NCBI RefSeq assembly: GCF_041381155.1
Contig: NC_091134.1
Span: forward strand, 34,601,540-34,665,539
DNA length: 64,000 bases
Reading direction: 5' to 3'
Origin: Argopecten irradians
Taxonomy: Eukaryota; Mollusca; Bivalvia; Pectinida; Pectinidae
Each line of letters starts with the position of its first letter. Positions within the stretch are counted from its first letter, which is position 1. Positions 47,701-60,429 of this stretch are shown piece by piece. Below the pieces are notes generated by a model. That model saw nothing but the letters and a program-made list of their open reading frames with translations, was not told where the DNA came from and made no database searches. The position numbers were made by a program, and so were the translations under genes.

Positions 47701-50700
47701 ACAACGGGGTCATGACCAATGGTCAATTTATGTTGCTCTTGAAAAAACTGCGTTAACTAACATTACATTATCGTTCGATATTTTAATGATATATATATAT
47801 TGTAATATAACACTTGCCTGTATGAGCCAGACTCGTCCCCGATCTGTTCCCGAGTCTGGGTGACCCTCGGGGACTCTCTGAGAGGGTGACAGGCCAGGGT
47901 TCCGTCGGGAGGTGACGTAGTTCTTCCTCTTCCTCCCCAATATCGCCATGGTTACCCTTTCTCACTTTCTCTGACAAAACAACATGGAAGTTAAGATACA
48001 TGTATGTATACAGATTCAGGAAGAAAAATGTGAAGTCATTTCCTTATTGCCAGAATGTCAAACATTAAAAATTGAACAAATGTAAAGAAAGACGTAAAAT
48101 AGTAAAACAATTACTATTTATAGGTTTAGACCTTCATTCATTCACTATGAGCGTTTTGTTACGCAGTGCTGTCTGTGTATTATTTTACTGCAAAACTGTA
48201 CCGATGAATTAACAGTAAGATTTTTTTATCATTTCAGATGTATTTAACATGTAGAGTCAAGGATAAAATATTCAAAATGTTCATCTTATTTCGGGTACGA
48301 TCTCAACTTACTTTATGAATTATTGATAATGCTCTATGCGACTAATCGACCGTTTGAACGGCAAATGGATCGTTATAACAAACAACAACTTCAGCTGAAT
48401 TTTTCAACATACCATGCAAAATCTGAGTAGCACATAGTATGCTATTTCTAGTAGAAGTACGACACAAATGCTTCCCAAAGACTATCAAAAGAGTTTGAAA
48501 TCTTTTCAAATCACTGAATAATCATATAAAAGAAAAGTGGCAAACATAAGTTATTTTACCTATTGGTAGTGTATTGTATCATTGTGCTATAAAGTTTTCA
48601 TATCTTGATCCGAATTACAATCTGAATTAAGTTTTGGGTTAGAAGTAGGCCTAATATTTGATCGACACCTTGGTTAGAGATAAAAACCTAACTACACATA
48701 TTTGAACTCTTCTTATTTTAAGACCGGATCACTTCATTTCAATATGAGGGGTGAATGAGTTCGTCAACAAAGTTCACAAATAGTACTTTATGTAATCAAC
48801 AAATAATTTATCTAGTTTTGGTATTACGCAACGCTTACATGTCTTTGCCAAAGTTAAACCTACCTACGTATATACGTAGTATGTTAGAGGGGATATTAGG
48901 TTTAGCCACTGTAATATATACCGTTATACCGATAACGCAACGTAATTAATAGCGATAGAGTAAACATTTCAGAGCCCATTTTTCACGTTCAGCGCCTTAA
49001 AAAGTCTGTATGAATTCGAAAACCAAATATCGGGTATAAATATACACCCATTAGTCACGGCAAAGCCTTTGAGTTCAAACTTCATTAATACTGCTCGTTA
49101 AACAGTCTTCAAAAGTATCAACATTCTTCGCTCATTTTCGAATTTCTTGCCTCATCTAACTTATTCATTTATTCACTTTGACAGATATAGCATAATTCTA
49201 GTTTAAACACTCACACTTCATTGAAGAAAAAGCACTTGCGAATGCTTAATTCTAGTTAAACATTCGCAGTGTATTGAGAAAAAAAACCCACTTATGAATG
49301 TTAAAGGATTTACTAAAGTAAACAAATATATTTAAAATTGGGCATTATACACCAAGATATTATCTAGGCATCAGCAGGGGTTTGATCAAAGTGTTAATTA
49401 AGCAATCATGCTCGTCTCCATATTTAAGCATTTAGATAATTACAGACCAACAACTTAATAGAATGCTGGTTCATAAATATATTTATATATTTTTTTGTAA
49501 ATATCTTCTTCTGAAATAACGTATCTATGCATATGATATGTATCAATCAAAAATGCTATTAAAATCCATATTATGCGGGATAAGGATATGGATTTTATAA
49601 TTGAAATTAGAATAATCTGAGATGAAATAGATCAACTGCAATTTGTTTACAATATATTTATTTCTTTTGAATTACCATACCCAATTTGCGTATTTATGAA
49701 AAATTGCACCTATGTCATCTTCAACATTGTTTGATGTTTGTCCTTAGACTTATAATATATAAATGTTTACCACAAACGACCTAAGGATATGTGACGTTGA
49801 GAGATAGTACAGTGTAGGCTATTCTTCGTCTTTACCACATACGGAAATAATTTACATAATAACATAATAAAAAACAAATATAAACACGTTGAGCTCGTAC
49901 TGAGAGAAGACAAATATTTTGACACTGTTAGGATTGGCATTCCTTAAGCAAAATTAGATGGAATAGAAATTTGCTGTCTAACCAAATCGATCTGTCAAGA
50001 AACTTTATTGCTTTCGAAGGGAGAAGACGTTGGTACGTGCTGGTTTGGGAAAGTTCTTGTTCTTGGAGAGAGCGAGGACGGGAGTACATTCAATAATGGG
50101 AATATATTTGGAACGGTACGGAAGTCAAATAAACTCAAGAAAGTTGTTGATCGGACCTTCTAAGTGTTTACATTCTGGCGTCAAGTAATCTTCAGTTTTC
50201 TTGATCAATACATATTTCTCGATCAATACGGTTTTTACGGTATTATAGGTTAAAAGTCCACTACCTTTCCGAAACAGCTTTTAATTTTTAAAATGGGAAT
50301 GTAAAACGAGATCGATAATTTTATAGATTAACAAAAGTTATTAACTTACCGTTAATACTACACTCATCATCTTATGAAAAAGATAATTAAAATAAATAAA
50401 ATTTTAATTTTCATAACGCGGGTCGTCTTATGTTTCCCGCCGTCATCCTAAATACCGCAGTGTTTGAATATTACTGCGCCAGACGGCAAAACAGCGAAAT
50501 GAATCTACAGTGTTAACATAGTTTACGCAGGAAATCTTGGTGTTGTTACCTCAGCTTAGGCCATCGATACAGTTGTATGTATTTTCTTATGTTATTAATG
50601 TTTTCAAGAAACCTTTAAATTTAAATGCAATGTGTAACTTTTACATTATAGCTATGCTGCATGTGAACGAAACTCCTTTCTGCATTAATTGACAGAGTCA

Positions 50701-52534
50701 TTGACCAACGAAGAGGTTGCCTTAATTGGTCTGGTATCTGATACGAGAAGTGGAACTAGGTATTAAAGACTATATTATCAATCTATTTACTGAAGGCAAG
50801 CAAGCAAATTCGTAACATTCATACTGAACGAAGGTGCCTATAAACTCTTCAAGGCAATTTTCCCATAAGATAGTCTTGAAAGGTGTAATCGTCTAACAGT
50901 AACACGTGATAAACGGTGTCTTAAATTATTTTTGTTGCTATAGTCAGACATAATTAACTCTTCTTGAAATAAAATATCAGTTTACAAGTGTATTGGTTAC
51001 ACGTATTGTCAAGCATAATACGACGAACATCTAAGTAACTTCTCATCATACATGTAACACGTATACAAACTTCTCGTACCAGAAACTGTTAATATGCTAT
51101 TCTAGAAGGATGGAACAGCTATCTGATGCAGTCAACGTATTTAATCGTACTAATGTATTGTGCCTTTTGCACAATTTATGGAACTATAACTTTATGATGT
51201 TCTATACCCTGAATTAGAAAGGAATAATAAGGAAAAAAGAACTCTAAAATTTATAATACTGCTTCAGCGAGTATAATCACACTCTAAGCTAGATATTTAT
51301 TCTGATATTACTTTGGATGTTTATGTTTGAGTGAACTGAACAAACAGCACACTTTAAACAGTTCATAAAGATTTCCTGAGATTTCGTTGACCTCTGACCT
51401 GATATCTCACAGATATCTCATTCATATTCAGTTATAAACAAACTTCCAAATCATGGTTTCAATAAGAAAATGTACCATGTACTTGGAAGCGATACAAATA
51501 TTCTGACAGCTCATCAATCTTATGTGAAAGGAAAACAAACTCATAGTGTCGTATTTGAATACAAGTGAGGATTGTTGTTGATCTTAATCTTAAAAATGAA
51601 TTGCAGACGTAATAATGAAAACATTATATAAAGGCAAAACCATATAAAGTCGCAGACAAATACCATGTATGCATTTTTGAGCATACTTAGACCAGATGCT
51701 CCGGAAGGAGTAGCTTTCTCTGCTTCATCGGCAGCTCTTATCAAGTGTTGATCTGAAAGCGATTTCAGATCAAAGATCTTTTCCTAATAAAAACACGATG
51801 TTGAGATATTTTCACTTGTGTGGACCTCAGTGAAAATTAATTTCTAAATCCAAATCTGAACAGCAATACGTAATTTTATAATGGATTTGTCTTTGTATGT
51901 GTGCAGAAATATCAATCGTTTATATACCTTCAAGAAAACCTACTTGGAAGGTCGTTCACATGCCTTCAACCTTGAATACATCTTTCAGTTAATTATCAGA
52001 TAACTATCTCAGCTGGATGTCACATTCCAAATAGATATTTACATATGTGCATATCGAACGCTTTGATACATTCCTCCTTTATAATACCATTATACATGGT
52101 TAATACATCAATCGTCATGTGAATGGTTTGTTCCTACAGTATGTGTTTATTTCTGTATTATGTTGCAATGTTTTATTATCAAAGAATTACTTTTTTTCTG
52201 GTTCATTCTCTTCCAGTTTTCAATTCAGGCTTAAATATGTCTATTGTAATCTTATCATCAGGACCAAGAACTGCTTTTCACTTTTTGAAAATATGTACTT
52301 ACCTCTCATATTATGTACAATAGTGTTCTTCATTTTGTCGATTTGCATATGTCGGAGCTGTTCCCTCAGTTGTTTTTCCTCCCGTCCGAGGTTTGCTGCT
52401 GCCATCTTCCTCTCTGTTTCTATCCCCATGGTTTTCTTCTGTAACGAGTTCCTTCGTGCCGAATTCTTTACTCGACAGCCACTGTAACTCTTGCTGCTTT
52501 CCCGGATATACCGGTCCACGTCTCCTTCCTTCAT
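44765..52534 (-). CDS. gene D: coiled-coil, basic-tailed protein of unknown function, 4 exons
   Basis: Exons 52534-52303, 51752-51687, 47970-47818 and 45144-44765 join in phase 1 throughout to give 276 residues. Exon 1 starts M-K-E-G-D-V-D-R-Y-I-R-E and contains a charged coiled-coil-like helix (E-E-K-Q-L-R-E-Q-L-R-H-M-Q, about residues 53-75). Exon 3 has an acidic run (G-D-I-G-E-E-E-E-E-L) and leaves by a GC donor, CAG|GCAAGT, the well-known minor GC-AG class. Exon 3 is open in a second frame too, which does not join to exon 4. The last exon has R-G-R-R-M-S-K-E-F-E-D-L (158-169), a Ser-rich stretch, S-V-R-R-A-R-K and a lysine tail, all in the same order as gene C. The exon 2 donor (CTAA|GTATGC) is the weakest call. 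No signal peptide or membrane segment. I do not recognise the family; a resemblance of the helix to vertebrate CCDC190 is only a memory-based guess. Confidence 0.66.
45665..45849. repeat. foldback hairpin H4
   Basis: Arms of about 70 bp: the left contains TTGCATATTACAGAGTTA and GGGTAGGTATTGATTG, the right their complements. The centre is GAGCGCAATTCACGTCGTTT. Both arms carry an ACGTCA/ACGTTA half-CRE. It lies in the last intron of gene D. Arm divergence is higher than in H1 and H3, suggesting greater age. Confidence 0.75.
45850..47279. other. gene D last intron, remaining sequence
   Basis: AT-rich intron. A single CRE (GATGACGTCAC) occurs near 46655. No coding frame fits the gene D phases. 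Confidence 0.45.
47280..47376 (+). mobile_element. degraded SINE-like copy 2
   Basis: CCACGTTTGGGTCGCAGG, then ATCCTTAAATGACAC, then AGTTAATAGGACAATGAAAC and CAAACAAG. This is the head and tail of the pattern at 41381-41530 with the middle missing. It lies in the last intron of gene D. Confidence 0.45.
47971..51686. other. gene D second intron
   Basis: 3.7 kb intron with one direct repeat pair (see 49194-49306). No other structure or coding frame that fits. Confidence 0.45.
49194..49306. repeat. diverged direct repeat, 2 copies of about 55 nt
   Basis: Each copy starts AATTCTAGTT(T)AAACA, then has a TTCATTGA/GTATTGAG box, an A-rich run, and CACTTGCGAATG/CACTTATGAATG. It lies in gene D intron 2. 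Confidence 0.6.
51748..51773. repeat. 11-bp perfect hairpin over the gene D exon 2 acceptor
   Basis: TTGATCTGAAA and TTTCAGATCAA pair exactly around a GCGA loop. On the transcribed strand, the acceptor CTTTCAG|ATCAA lies inside the 3' arm of the stem. Confidence 0.8.
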
Positions 52535-53925
52535 TTTTTCAACTTCCCTGACTTGCAGCAAGGCAGATACTGTTTTACAATCTGTATATAGAAATTCGTT
52601 AGGACAGTATTTCCAAATCTTGCGTTTTTTCTTGGCAATAATGTTTTGAGCGATGTTCATGTAAGCTAGTACAAAGATAGTCGTAAGTTCTCCAAAAGTC
52701 AAGACACTTTAAATCTAGAACATATTTTCTATTTGTTTTACATTAAAAACACCAAATGTATAAAATTATACATGATAATTAGCATTACATTCCGACGTGC
52801 AGGTTTATATCCATGATGATCATGAGGCTGGTTGTTTCGCTGTAATAACCTTTTTTCAGTACAGCGTTATGTATGAAGATGAGTATTGTCCTAGCCTATA
52901 CGTGTCCGCATGGTTGTCCTCCCGGCCTCCTGGTTTGGCTTTTAATGTACTATCTATGTTCCTGGAGAGTCAATATATGATCTGAGTTACCGGATATCTC
53001 TGTCGACTACCGATCGAGCGCAACCCTCTCGTCTGTTGTACAGGTAGACCACCCTCTTACCTATATAGTCGTTCAATATATGTAAAATCAATGAGTTAAT
53101 TGTGACGGAAATCTTTATCGTTGAGCAAATAATTTATGTGGAATTTACAATGTAATGGATTTAGTATTAGCTTGTTTGATAGCGGACATGACTTGTAGTA
53201 CCGGACGCTCGATACCACCTGTTTACACCCAACATCCGTCCTTTCAAGTAATTTTTATTTGACAAGTTTTGCGTTAGAAAGTGTTTTCCTGTGGATAATT
53301 TATGCTCATATAGTGATCTCGACAAACACCGCAACTCCCGTATACGTAAATTACATTATACTCCGGGCACGGGCCTTGTTTACAAATCCAATTAAAGTGA
53401 GACCTATTTTGTGACGTTGTACAAAATATTGACTCAGAACAAACAATTTACTATAGGGTATTTCTTAGGCGAGTTTGCTTCTTACCTCCACTAAGCGTAT
53501 GGCAAGTCCCAAGGACTCGTCTTTGTCAATGTGTCTCCTCACACGCAGTTAATCAAAGTAATACTTAGACTTTTGTCACAATTTGTCTGAAAACGTATAC
53601 TGTAATCAAATGTTTAATTGTTCGTCGGTAAATAAGAAAGAAGACATTTAACCGACACAGCAGGTCATACGGTTTTCTTTAAAAGAAAGAGTTCGTTGTT
53701 TTCATTTTTAACTTTGAGTTGATTTAAATCTAATTCAAGGCCGATTATTTTCCAGTTGGTGTATGTTAGGAGTTCCGTCATTGACACTTGAGATCATTGG
53801 GCGGTTCTAAAATGATAAGTGACGCATATACAAGTATAAACATTTCTTTGGAAGATTTAAACAATTGAAATAATCATGTCCAAATACAGAAGGGGTTTAT
53901 ACAAGAGCTCAGACCATGAATTCTT
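52535..53925. other. 5' flank of gene D
   Basis: On the minus strand, a short open stretch ends in GTGGAG|GTAAGAA (donor at 53486/53485). It could be a noncoding upstream exon of gene D; TGCTGCAAG before the gene D start could be its acceptor. Its best reading frame does not join in phase. Otherwise I see nothing. Confidence 0.3.
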
Positions 53926-54080
53926 TTTTATTTTATTTTTTTTGCTTAAAAGTCCAACACAATCACGTTTTTTTTTTAAATTTTTTGTTGTTGTTGTTTT
54001 TTTTTTTTTTTTGTTTGTTTGTTTGTTTTTCTTTTTCTTTTTTTATATGTTTGTTTGGTGTTTTTTTTCTCTTTTTCCCC
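53926..54080 (+). repeat. T-rich low-complexity tract with (GTTT)n
   Basis: Poly(T) runs broken by a short GTTTGTTTGTTT block and CTTTTTC phrases. The Phe-rich frames across it are meaningless. Confidence 0.9.
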
Positions 54081-56252
54081 CTCTCTTGTGAATTACAAAA
54101 CGGTAATGTATTTTACATAGGTATCCTTCTTGAAATTCCAGTTACATATTTGTGCACTTTAAATCTACGTCAATGTTATGTTATTGTATGGAAAATGTGG
54201 AAATGTATATAATATGAACTTATTTCATTATTCAGTTTAACGCTTAATATTCTGTCTGGTAAAACAGACACTTCTTTGGAAAATTTGGTGAGGAGATCAA
54301 TATCGTGATATTATAATAAAACGTCAGCGAATCTAACAAACATGTTAAAGTGCTATGATTGCTTCAGTAAATATTAATGAGGTATTTTGTGATTGTGCCT
54401 AATAAACGAATACCAAGCATCACGTACAGATGATGAACACGTCATTTTGAAGACATGAGGACAAACCGTACGTTTCACACTTACTCATAGAGAAAATAAA
54501 CAAACTTAATTATAAAAATTCCGCAAGTGATAGTCTCACCCTGGATACATTCTGTAATAAAGGATTTGACAGAGACTAAAGATGCACAATATCTTTAGGT
54601 TTAAAAAATCCACTCCATGATATCAAATAAGATTACGAATAAATATAATATAAAGATACCTTGATTAAAATTGTTAATAACCAAAATCAATATAATAAAA
54701 CAAACATTGAGTTTACAAGGGTACCATGAAACAGACCATGTGTTTAAAAAGATACGGCGTCTTTTGTAGGATGATATACAATTACATGAACAGCATTTAG
54801 CATAATATTACAGACTACAGCTGAGAGGTAAGGGATCATTTAGGTCACCTAAAAATACCGTTTCATACTAGTTAATAGGACACAATACAAGAAAATGGCA
54901 GAATGAAAATCACTTTACTTGAAATAAATTCTCAAAGTTTAAAGGATGGCCTTGATGTATATTACAGCTAATAAAACAATTAGAGATAACATCAAGGCGG
55001 TTCAAGGACGGTTTGCCACTTCGGCTAAAGGAAGACTTGGTTTTCCATTTTCTCTCTCTTTAAGCAACCCTTAAAGAAAAATTAACCCGGTGACCTATGA
55101 TTTTAATGCGGTTTTTCTGATCAGGGTATACCTAAAATCAAAATATCAAAAAATGAACGAAATCCTTGATAGGAAATCAGAAGGGACGATCTACCTTAAC
55201 AGTTTTTATAGTGACGTACATCTGTTAATAGATTAGTAAGTCCCATTACTCCAACAACAACAACAGGGAATGCACAAAAAAGGAATCCAATGTGCAAAAG
55301 CAAAAATATATAGGAGCAGGAACAATTATGGAAGATGTAATAGAGTAGTTTGGTTCACATCAGGCCCTCCTTAGAAATTAGCAATGAAGCTTACCATAAC
55401 AAAGAGAGTGGGAGTGCTGTTCGTCATTACTCCTACCACAACTTTAACAGTTATTTAAAAATCATTTTGCATGTCATATTGTCAATGGTAGAACAAAGCT
55501 AAACGGATTTTCTAAATTAGGATTAAAATATACATTTGTCAATGTCATGTAAATGACGTGGAATTACACATATGTACGTTTGTAGATTTCTATTATTTAT
55601 ATATGATTGATGCAATCACTGCCATTGATTCTGACCGATAACGTAAGTCCCGCTTTGACCTATGGTTTATCGAGTACATTTGTCTGACACATTGCTGATG
55701 CTAATTATTAATGAATTTGTGACAAAGTATGTTTTAGATTTTCATTACACCGTATAATACCTGTCAATAGTTTGCCATTGTTCGCGGAACGCTGGCATCA
55801 GTGACAACGTCCGTCTCGCTAATTACCTGAGACTAATTATACAATTACATACATCCGGGTAATACAGCTGTACCAACGCAACTCAGCCATTGATTGTGTC
55901 AAAATAGATTTCATCGATTGGCTAATATTTTCTGGGGTGTCAATTAGCGCGATGATTTCACACTCTATTGTTGTTAATGTATTCCTATAAATTGTTTTCA
56001 TCGAGTTACATAACTTTGTTGTATTTGTTATATCTACCGGAGCTTATCTTAATTGTTAACGGTAGGTCTGCAATAATAAAACACTGTTAATTGCAACCGT
56101 TTTGTATAGGCAATTCCAGATATTGATATTTTTCAGATATCATAAATTAACAAGCTGTCATGTTAGCATCTTTGTTTTAGTTTTAATAACTATTTAATAT
56201 ATTGTTCACGTGTTACATGAAAGTGCAGTTGTCATATTACCAGAAGCACTAC
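54081..56252. other. intergenic, AT-rich
   Basis: No gene or repeat that I can support. Confidence 0.45.
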
Positions 56253-56340
56253 CATCTCTGGGTCGCATGTTTGAAATACATATGAGGCAGTTGTCATGTA
56301 CTGACTGCATGTCGGTAGTTTTTTTACCGTTGTATCATAA
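56253..56340 (+). mobile_element. degraded SINE-like copy 3
   Basis: CTCTGGGTCGCATGTTTGAA, then CATATGAGGCAGTTGTCATG, then TACTGACTGCATGTCGGTAG. This is the head and central part of the pattern at 41381-41530, here the best preserved, and the tail is lost. Confidence 0.5.
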
Positions 56341-57707
56341 ATTCATACATGTATATGGTGCTGATTATCACACAGATAATATATGCCACTATCTAACCAC
56401 TTGCACAACCAGAAAACATCAGCGGCTTGAATAATGATATTCGACCATGGTTATCATGTAGTTAATCCAAGACGTCGGGTCTCAAAATCATCGGTGACCA
56501 TACGACCGACATGCCTACGGATAATATACTACTCTAATAAAACCGTACACGATAACAAGGATATTTTATGTACAAAAACACAACGAGAACAAGAATGATA
56601 GAAATATCGATCTCTTTATCTTGATCCAGAACATGTAACAATATTGAAAGAAGCGTAAACATCAATAAGGGTCAATAGTTCAAATTCCATGTATCGATCT
56701 TGTTCTTTTCTTATTTTGTTTATTATCGTTTCTTGTCTAATTAAACAATAGTTTCAATTATTTCTATTGGATATAAGGAACAAGACACACGTTTCATTTA
56801 ATTAAAAGAGGAAATGTTATTCCCAGTCATATAGAGACCATCTAGAAGAAATCCAATACTCAATACATTTTATTGAATGTATTACAGAGGTAGACGAGCA
56901 GAGAGCATACCATTGCATAAAGAAAGACATCGACCGTTTTATCACGGACATTCTATAACAAAATGCATCATTATGAAGTGGAGGTCACATCAAAGTTAAT
57001 TAATTTTGAAAAATCGAACGTATAATTATCAGTTATAAAACATGTGCTCATCAATAATACACTACAAATCGACACCTTTTATAAATGAAAAAGGATGAAG
57101 GTCATAAGTATAGGAGAAACATGCTTAAAACATGGCACGGAAAGTCTCTGGTACTTTCCACTATTACACTGGGTACTATTTAACTATTCCACAGCTCCAG
57201 ATAAACCCTTTCTACCTATAAACCTTGAGACCTATTCGTGATTCATTTCATTACCTCACTTGAAGAGCAAGATTCACGATTTGAATGATTTTTTTAAAGA
57301 TCCATTCACAGGAACTACATGTATATGGTACTCACACTGAAACATTTACTCAGTTTTCACTGTTGAACATTGAGGACTATAACTACATTGTATGTAGCTC
57401 ACCATCCAGATTTAACACATAAAGGATTGGGGCAAAAATCTTTTCCCTTGCAGCACAGGCATTAGAGAGAACTAATCAAATTTAGAAGAAGAAAAAAATA
57501 AAAAAATATATATTCCCTTACATTTTATATCATAATTCTACCGGTACATATACACACGAAATGTGAAATCATGTGGCAAAAAAAGTGTGTTTTTTAAGTA
57601 TTCCTTCGGAATTATAATCTTCTTGAAAGGTGTTGGAATGTAAAGTTTGATAGATACCATTTTTATGGAATATAAAGTGTTTTGTTTTGGAACACAAACT
57701 ATGGAAA
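56341..57707. other. intergenic, AT-rich
   Basis: No gene or repeat that I can support. Confidence 0.4.
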
Positions 57708-58072
57708 AATCATGTGAAGCATCTGTTATTTTATTATTTTTTTTCCAGAAAATTCAGCATTTGTCTCATAGAATTTAATCTTAATCTTCTCTCTTCTCGA
57801 TTTGTTAAAGTGAAATGAACAATATGGAAATATGGAAAAGAAAAATCATGTCAAGCATCTCTTATTTCATTTTTTCAGAAAAATTCAGCATTTGTCTCAT
57901 GGAATTTAATCTTAATCTTCTCTCTTCTGGATTTGTTAAAGTGAAATGAACAATATGGGAAATATGGAAAAGAAAAATCATGTCAAGCATCTTTTTCATT
58001 TTATCAGAAAAAATCAGCATTTGTCTCATGGAATATAATCTTAATCTTCTCTCTTCTGGATTTGTTAAAGTG
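57708..58072. repeat. tandem repeat, 3 units of about 132-136 nt
   Basis: Units start at 57708, 57844 and 57976 with AATCATGT[GC]AAGCATCT. Each contains TTCAGCATTTGTCTCAT and TCTTAATCTTCTCTCTTCT and ends near TTTGTTAAAGTG. Units 2 and 3 are the most alike. The third ends at 58072 where the similarity stops. Confidence 0.9.
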
Positions 58073-60341
58073 CCATCTTTTCTGGGTTATGGATACCGTG
58101 GCTGTGAAAGAAATGATGAAATTTATTTTGGAATGAAGTGATGAAAATTAAATATATCAGTATTATGAAAATATATCACGACAACGTTGACAAGTACCTG
58201 AGTTAATCTTTAATTCATTTCTACATTGTTTTAATAAATTAGGACGTATTTCGGACTACATTCTAAGCCATGTTCATCAGTCTCTACATTTATCTTCAAC
58301 TGTGGAATAGTTACTTCCATAGTAGTAGGTGATAATTTTAGACTTTGCACCGACTATACCTCAAGCTATAACAATAGATGACATCACAGCTATGTTTTAA
58401 AGGTTTTTTAATGTATGAAACATTGTCGGTATGTTCCGCCATAGTATATATAATAAGTCGTTTATTTCAAATCCATTTAAACTACAGCGTGTTTGAAGAA
58501 TTTTGATGTTTGACATTTTTACAATCTTATTTACTATTTACTTTTTCACTGTAAACAATTTATAAAAGGCAAAACAACGACATTATTTCCGAAGCCTTTG
58601 TATCAGGTGTTTACAAACAAACCTTGGGTGATTTACGGACAATCATGTCCATATGTTGCCACATAAAGACGTGTATTCCATATGGGCATTTGGTCTTTAG
58701 TAGGATAGACCAGGACATGTGTGACGCTATGCTAATCTAGGACACGGTATGCCTCGTCATCCAATTGTTAGATAAAACGATACACATCTCCACAATGAAG
58801 AAACCTAGGTCAAAATATATATCTTTATATATGTAATCTATTATCTTTTCATTAAAAACATCATTTGACGAGTATTTTTTTCTTTGGTAAAAGTATACAG
58901 TGTAATTGTAATAGCAACGTTTGTAAGACATTTCATTTAATTGTAATAAACAAGCAATAAGGAGATATATTAATTTGAATTCTTTTTTCGATTACATGAA
59001 ATAGTTCAAATTATTTGGCAAAGGTACAATTATTTTTTTCTATCTCATCATTTCAACCGTAAATGGGCTGATTTGTTTGGTAATGGTTTGTAACGAAGGG
59101 ATGATCTGGATGCAATTTTTTTTACATAGCTATAAGCTGTGGACGCTTATATTAGTCCAAAGTGTTCATTGCTTTGTTTTCGTGTAGCATGATTTCTAAA
59201 TTACAAGGATTATCAAAATATTTTGCTCTAACTCTACCATATGTCTGATTTTAACTCGAGGGATATTCTAGGGTGAAAATTCAGTTGAGACATCTAATGG
59301 TCAAACCGCCAATTGCGTTTTTTTGTCCAAACTTTTTCTGGTTTTCAGGTTGATCGTAATTTGCCTTTTGGTTGGCGTCTTGACTTCAGAAGGACACTGA
59401 ATTCTACCTTAAAATTTGTTTACTTGTTAAAGTGTGAAGTGATTTTAATGTGTGTGGGAGAGTCAGGATTTTACCTACGTTTTAGTGAACAGCTGGTCAG
59501 TGGCTTGACTCTGTGGCCGGAGTAGCTTGAATTGATGACCACCTAGTCCTACTGTAATCCCTGGTCAGTCTGGACGTAGGCGAATGACGTCGTCTCGTGT
59601 AGATAATATAGTTAAATTCATTGCCATACATAGCAGTCTTTATTACAACAATAAGTTGAATTGACCACTCAATGTTTCAAATTTTGAAGCAAATGTGTCG
59701 TAGTCACCAAAATTGTAAACTTCATTTTTTCATGTTCTAGAGAATAGTGACCTAGTCTTATATATATATATATATATCCATATTCATAATGAAAATATTG
59801 TAAAATTAAAGATGATATTTTCGTTTAGATGAAATTATTTTTTAAATAATGAACCTTTAGACATTAAAACTGACATGCGGTAGTGTTAGTTGACCTAAAT
59901 AGCTTTTAGGCCTTGTATTCAAATCGCTATGTGGTACATGTATGTAAATTTTACATCTATGTCATAATCTTTATATTTATTTCGTTCAAATACAGCAATG
60001 CATTTCTGTAATATTACAATGGTGAAGTTCGTAAATGTAATCTCCATTATCACATCATATGCAATGCTGAAATAATGCAAGATAAATTAAAAACTCTTCA
60101 TACCATTTCTACAGATACGAATAAAAACACTAGTTTATAAAGATCATAGCACATTATCATGGACTCTTCATTATTATTGTTTATCCATAAAATGAAGGGT
60201 CATACATTTCGTCACGAAATCAATCGTCAGTTGACGTCGTTGACACAATAGATTACTTGAAGCTGACACCGAATGGCACTCAACGGAACCCCTCAGGGAT
60301 GTACGTAGACCAGATGTTACACCAAACCCCGGTCATTATGA
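58073..60341. other. intergenic, AT-rich, with a (TA)n run
   Basis: A (TA)n microsatellite lies at 59759-59777. The open frame at 59313-59525 follows a TTTTCAG and has slightly better codon mix than most, but no start, donor or recognisable motif. Confidence 0.4.
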
Positions 60342-60429
60342 TATATAAACCAACCCATCACCTGTATCATCAACAGAAGTGGATAAAAAAATTTCCTTTA
60401 TACAATCACAACCTCATCCGTCTAAAATT
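60342..60429 (+). promoter_or_regulatory. TATA promoter and noncoding first exon of the Kunitz gene
   Basis: TATATAAA at 60342-60349 is followed about 30 nt later by a likely start and a short exon ending CTAAAATT|GTGAGTATA at 60429. The partner acceptor is TTGATATTACAG before 61021, 24 nt upstream of the Kunitz ATG. Confidence 0.5.

Noticed and set aside
47728-47949. Second frame in gene D exon 3 starting M-A-I-L-G-R-K-R-K-N with a strong ATG context
   Set aside because: It does not continue in phase into exon 4 beyond a short tail, and the acidic run of the other frame matches gene C.
53486-53560. Minus-strand stretch reading R-R-H-I-D-K-D-E-S-L-G-L-A-I-R-L-V-E before a GTAAGAA donor
   Set aside because: It looks coding, but there is no start or clear acceptor and it does not join gene D in phase. 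Kept only as a possible noncoding exon.
53876-54212. Phe-rich open frames
   Set aside because: They cross a T-rich low-complexity tract.
59313-59525. Open frame after a TTTTCAG
   Set aside because: No donor, start or motif, and the surrounding DNA shows no gene.
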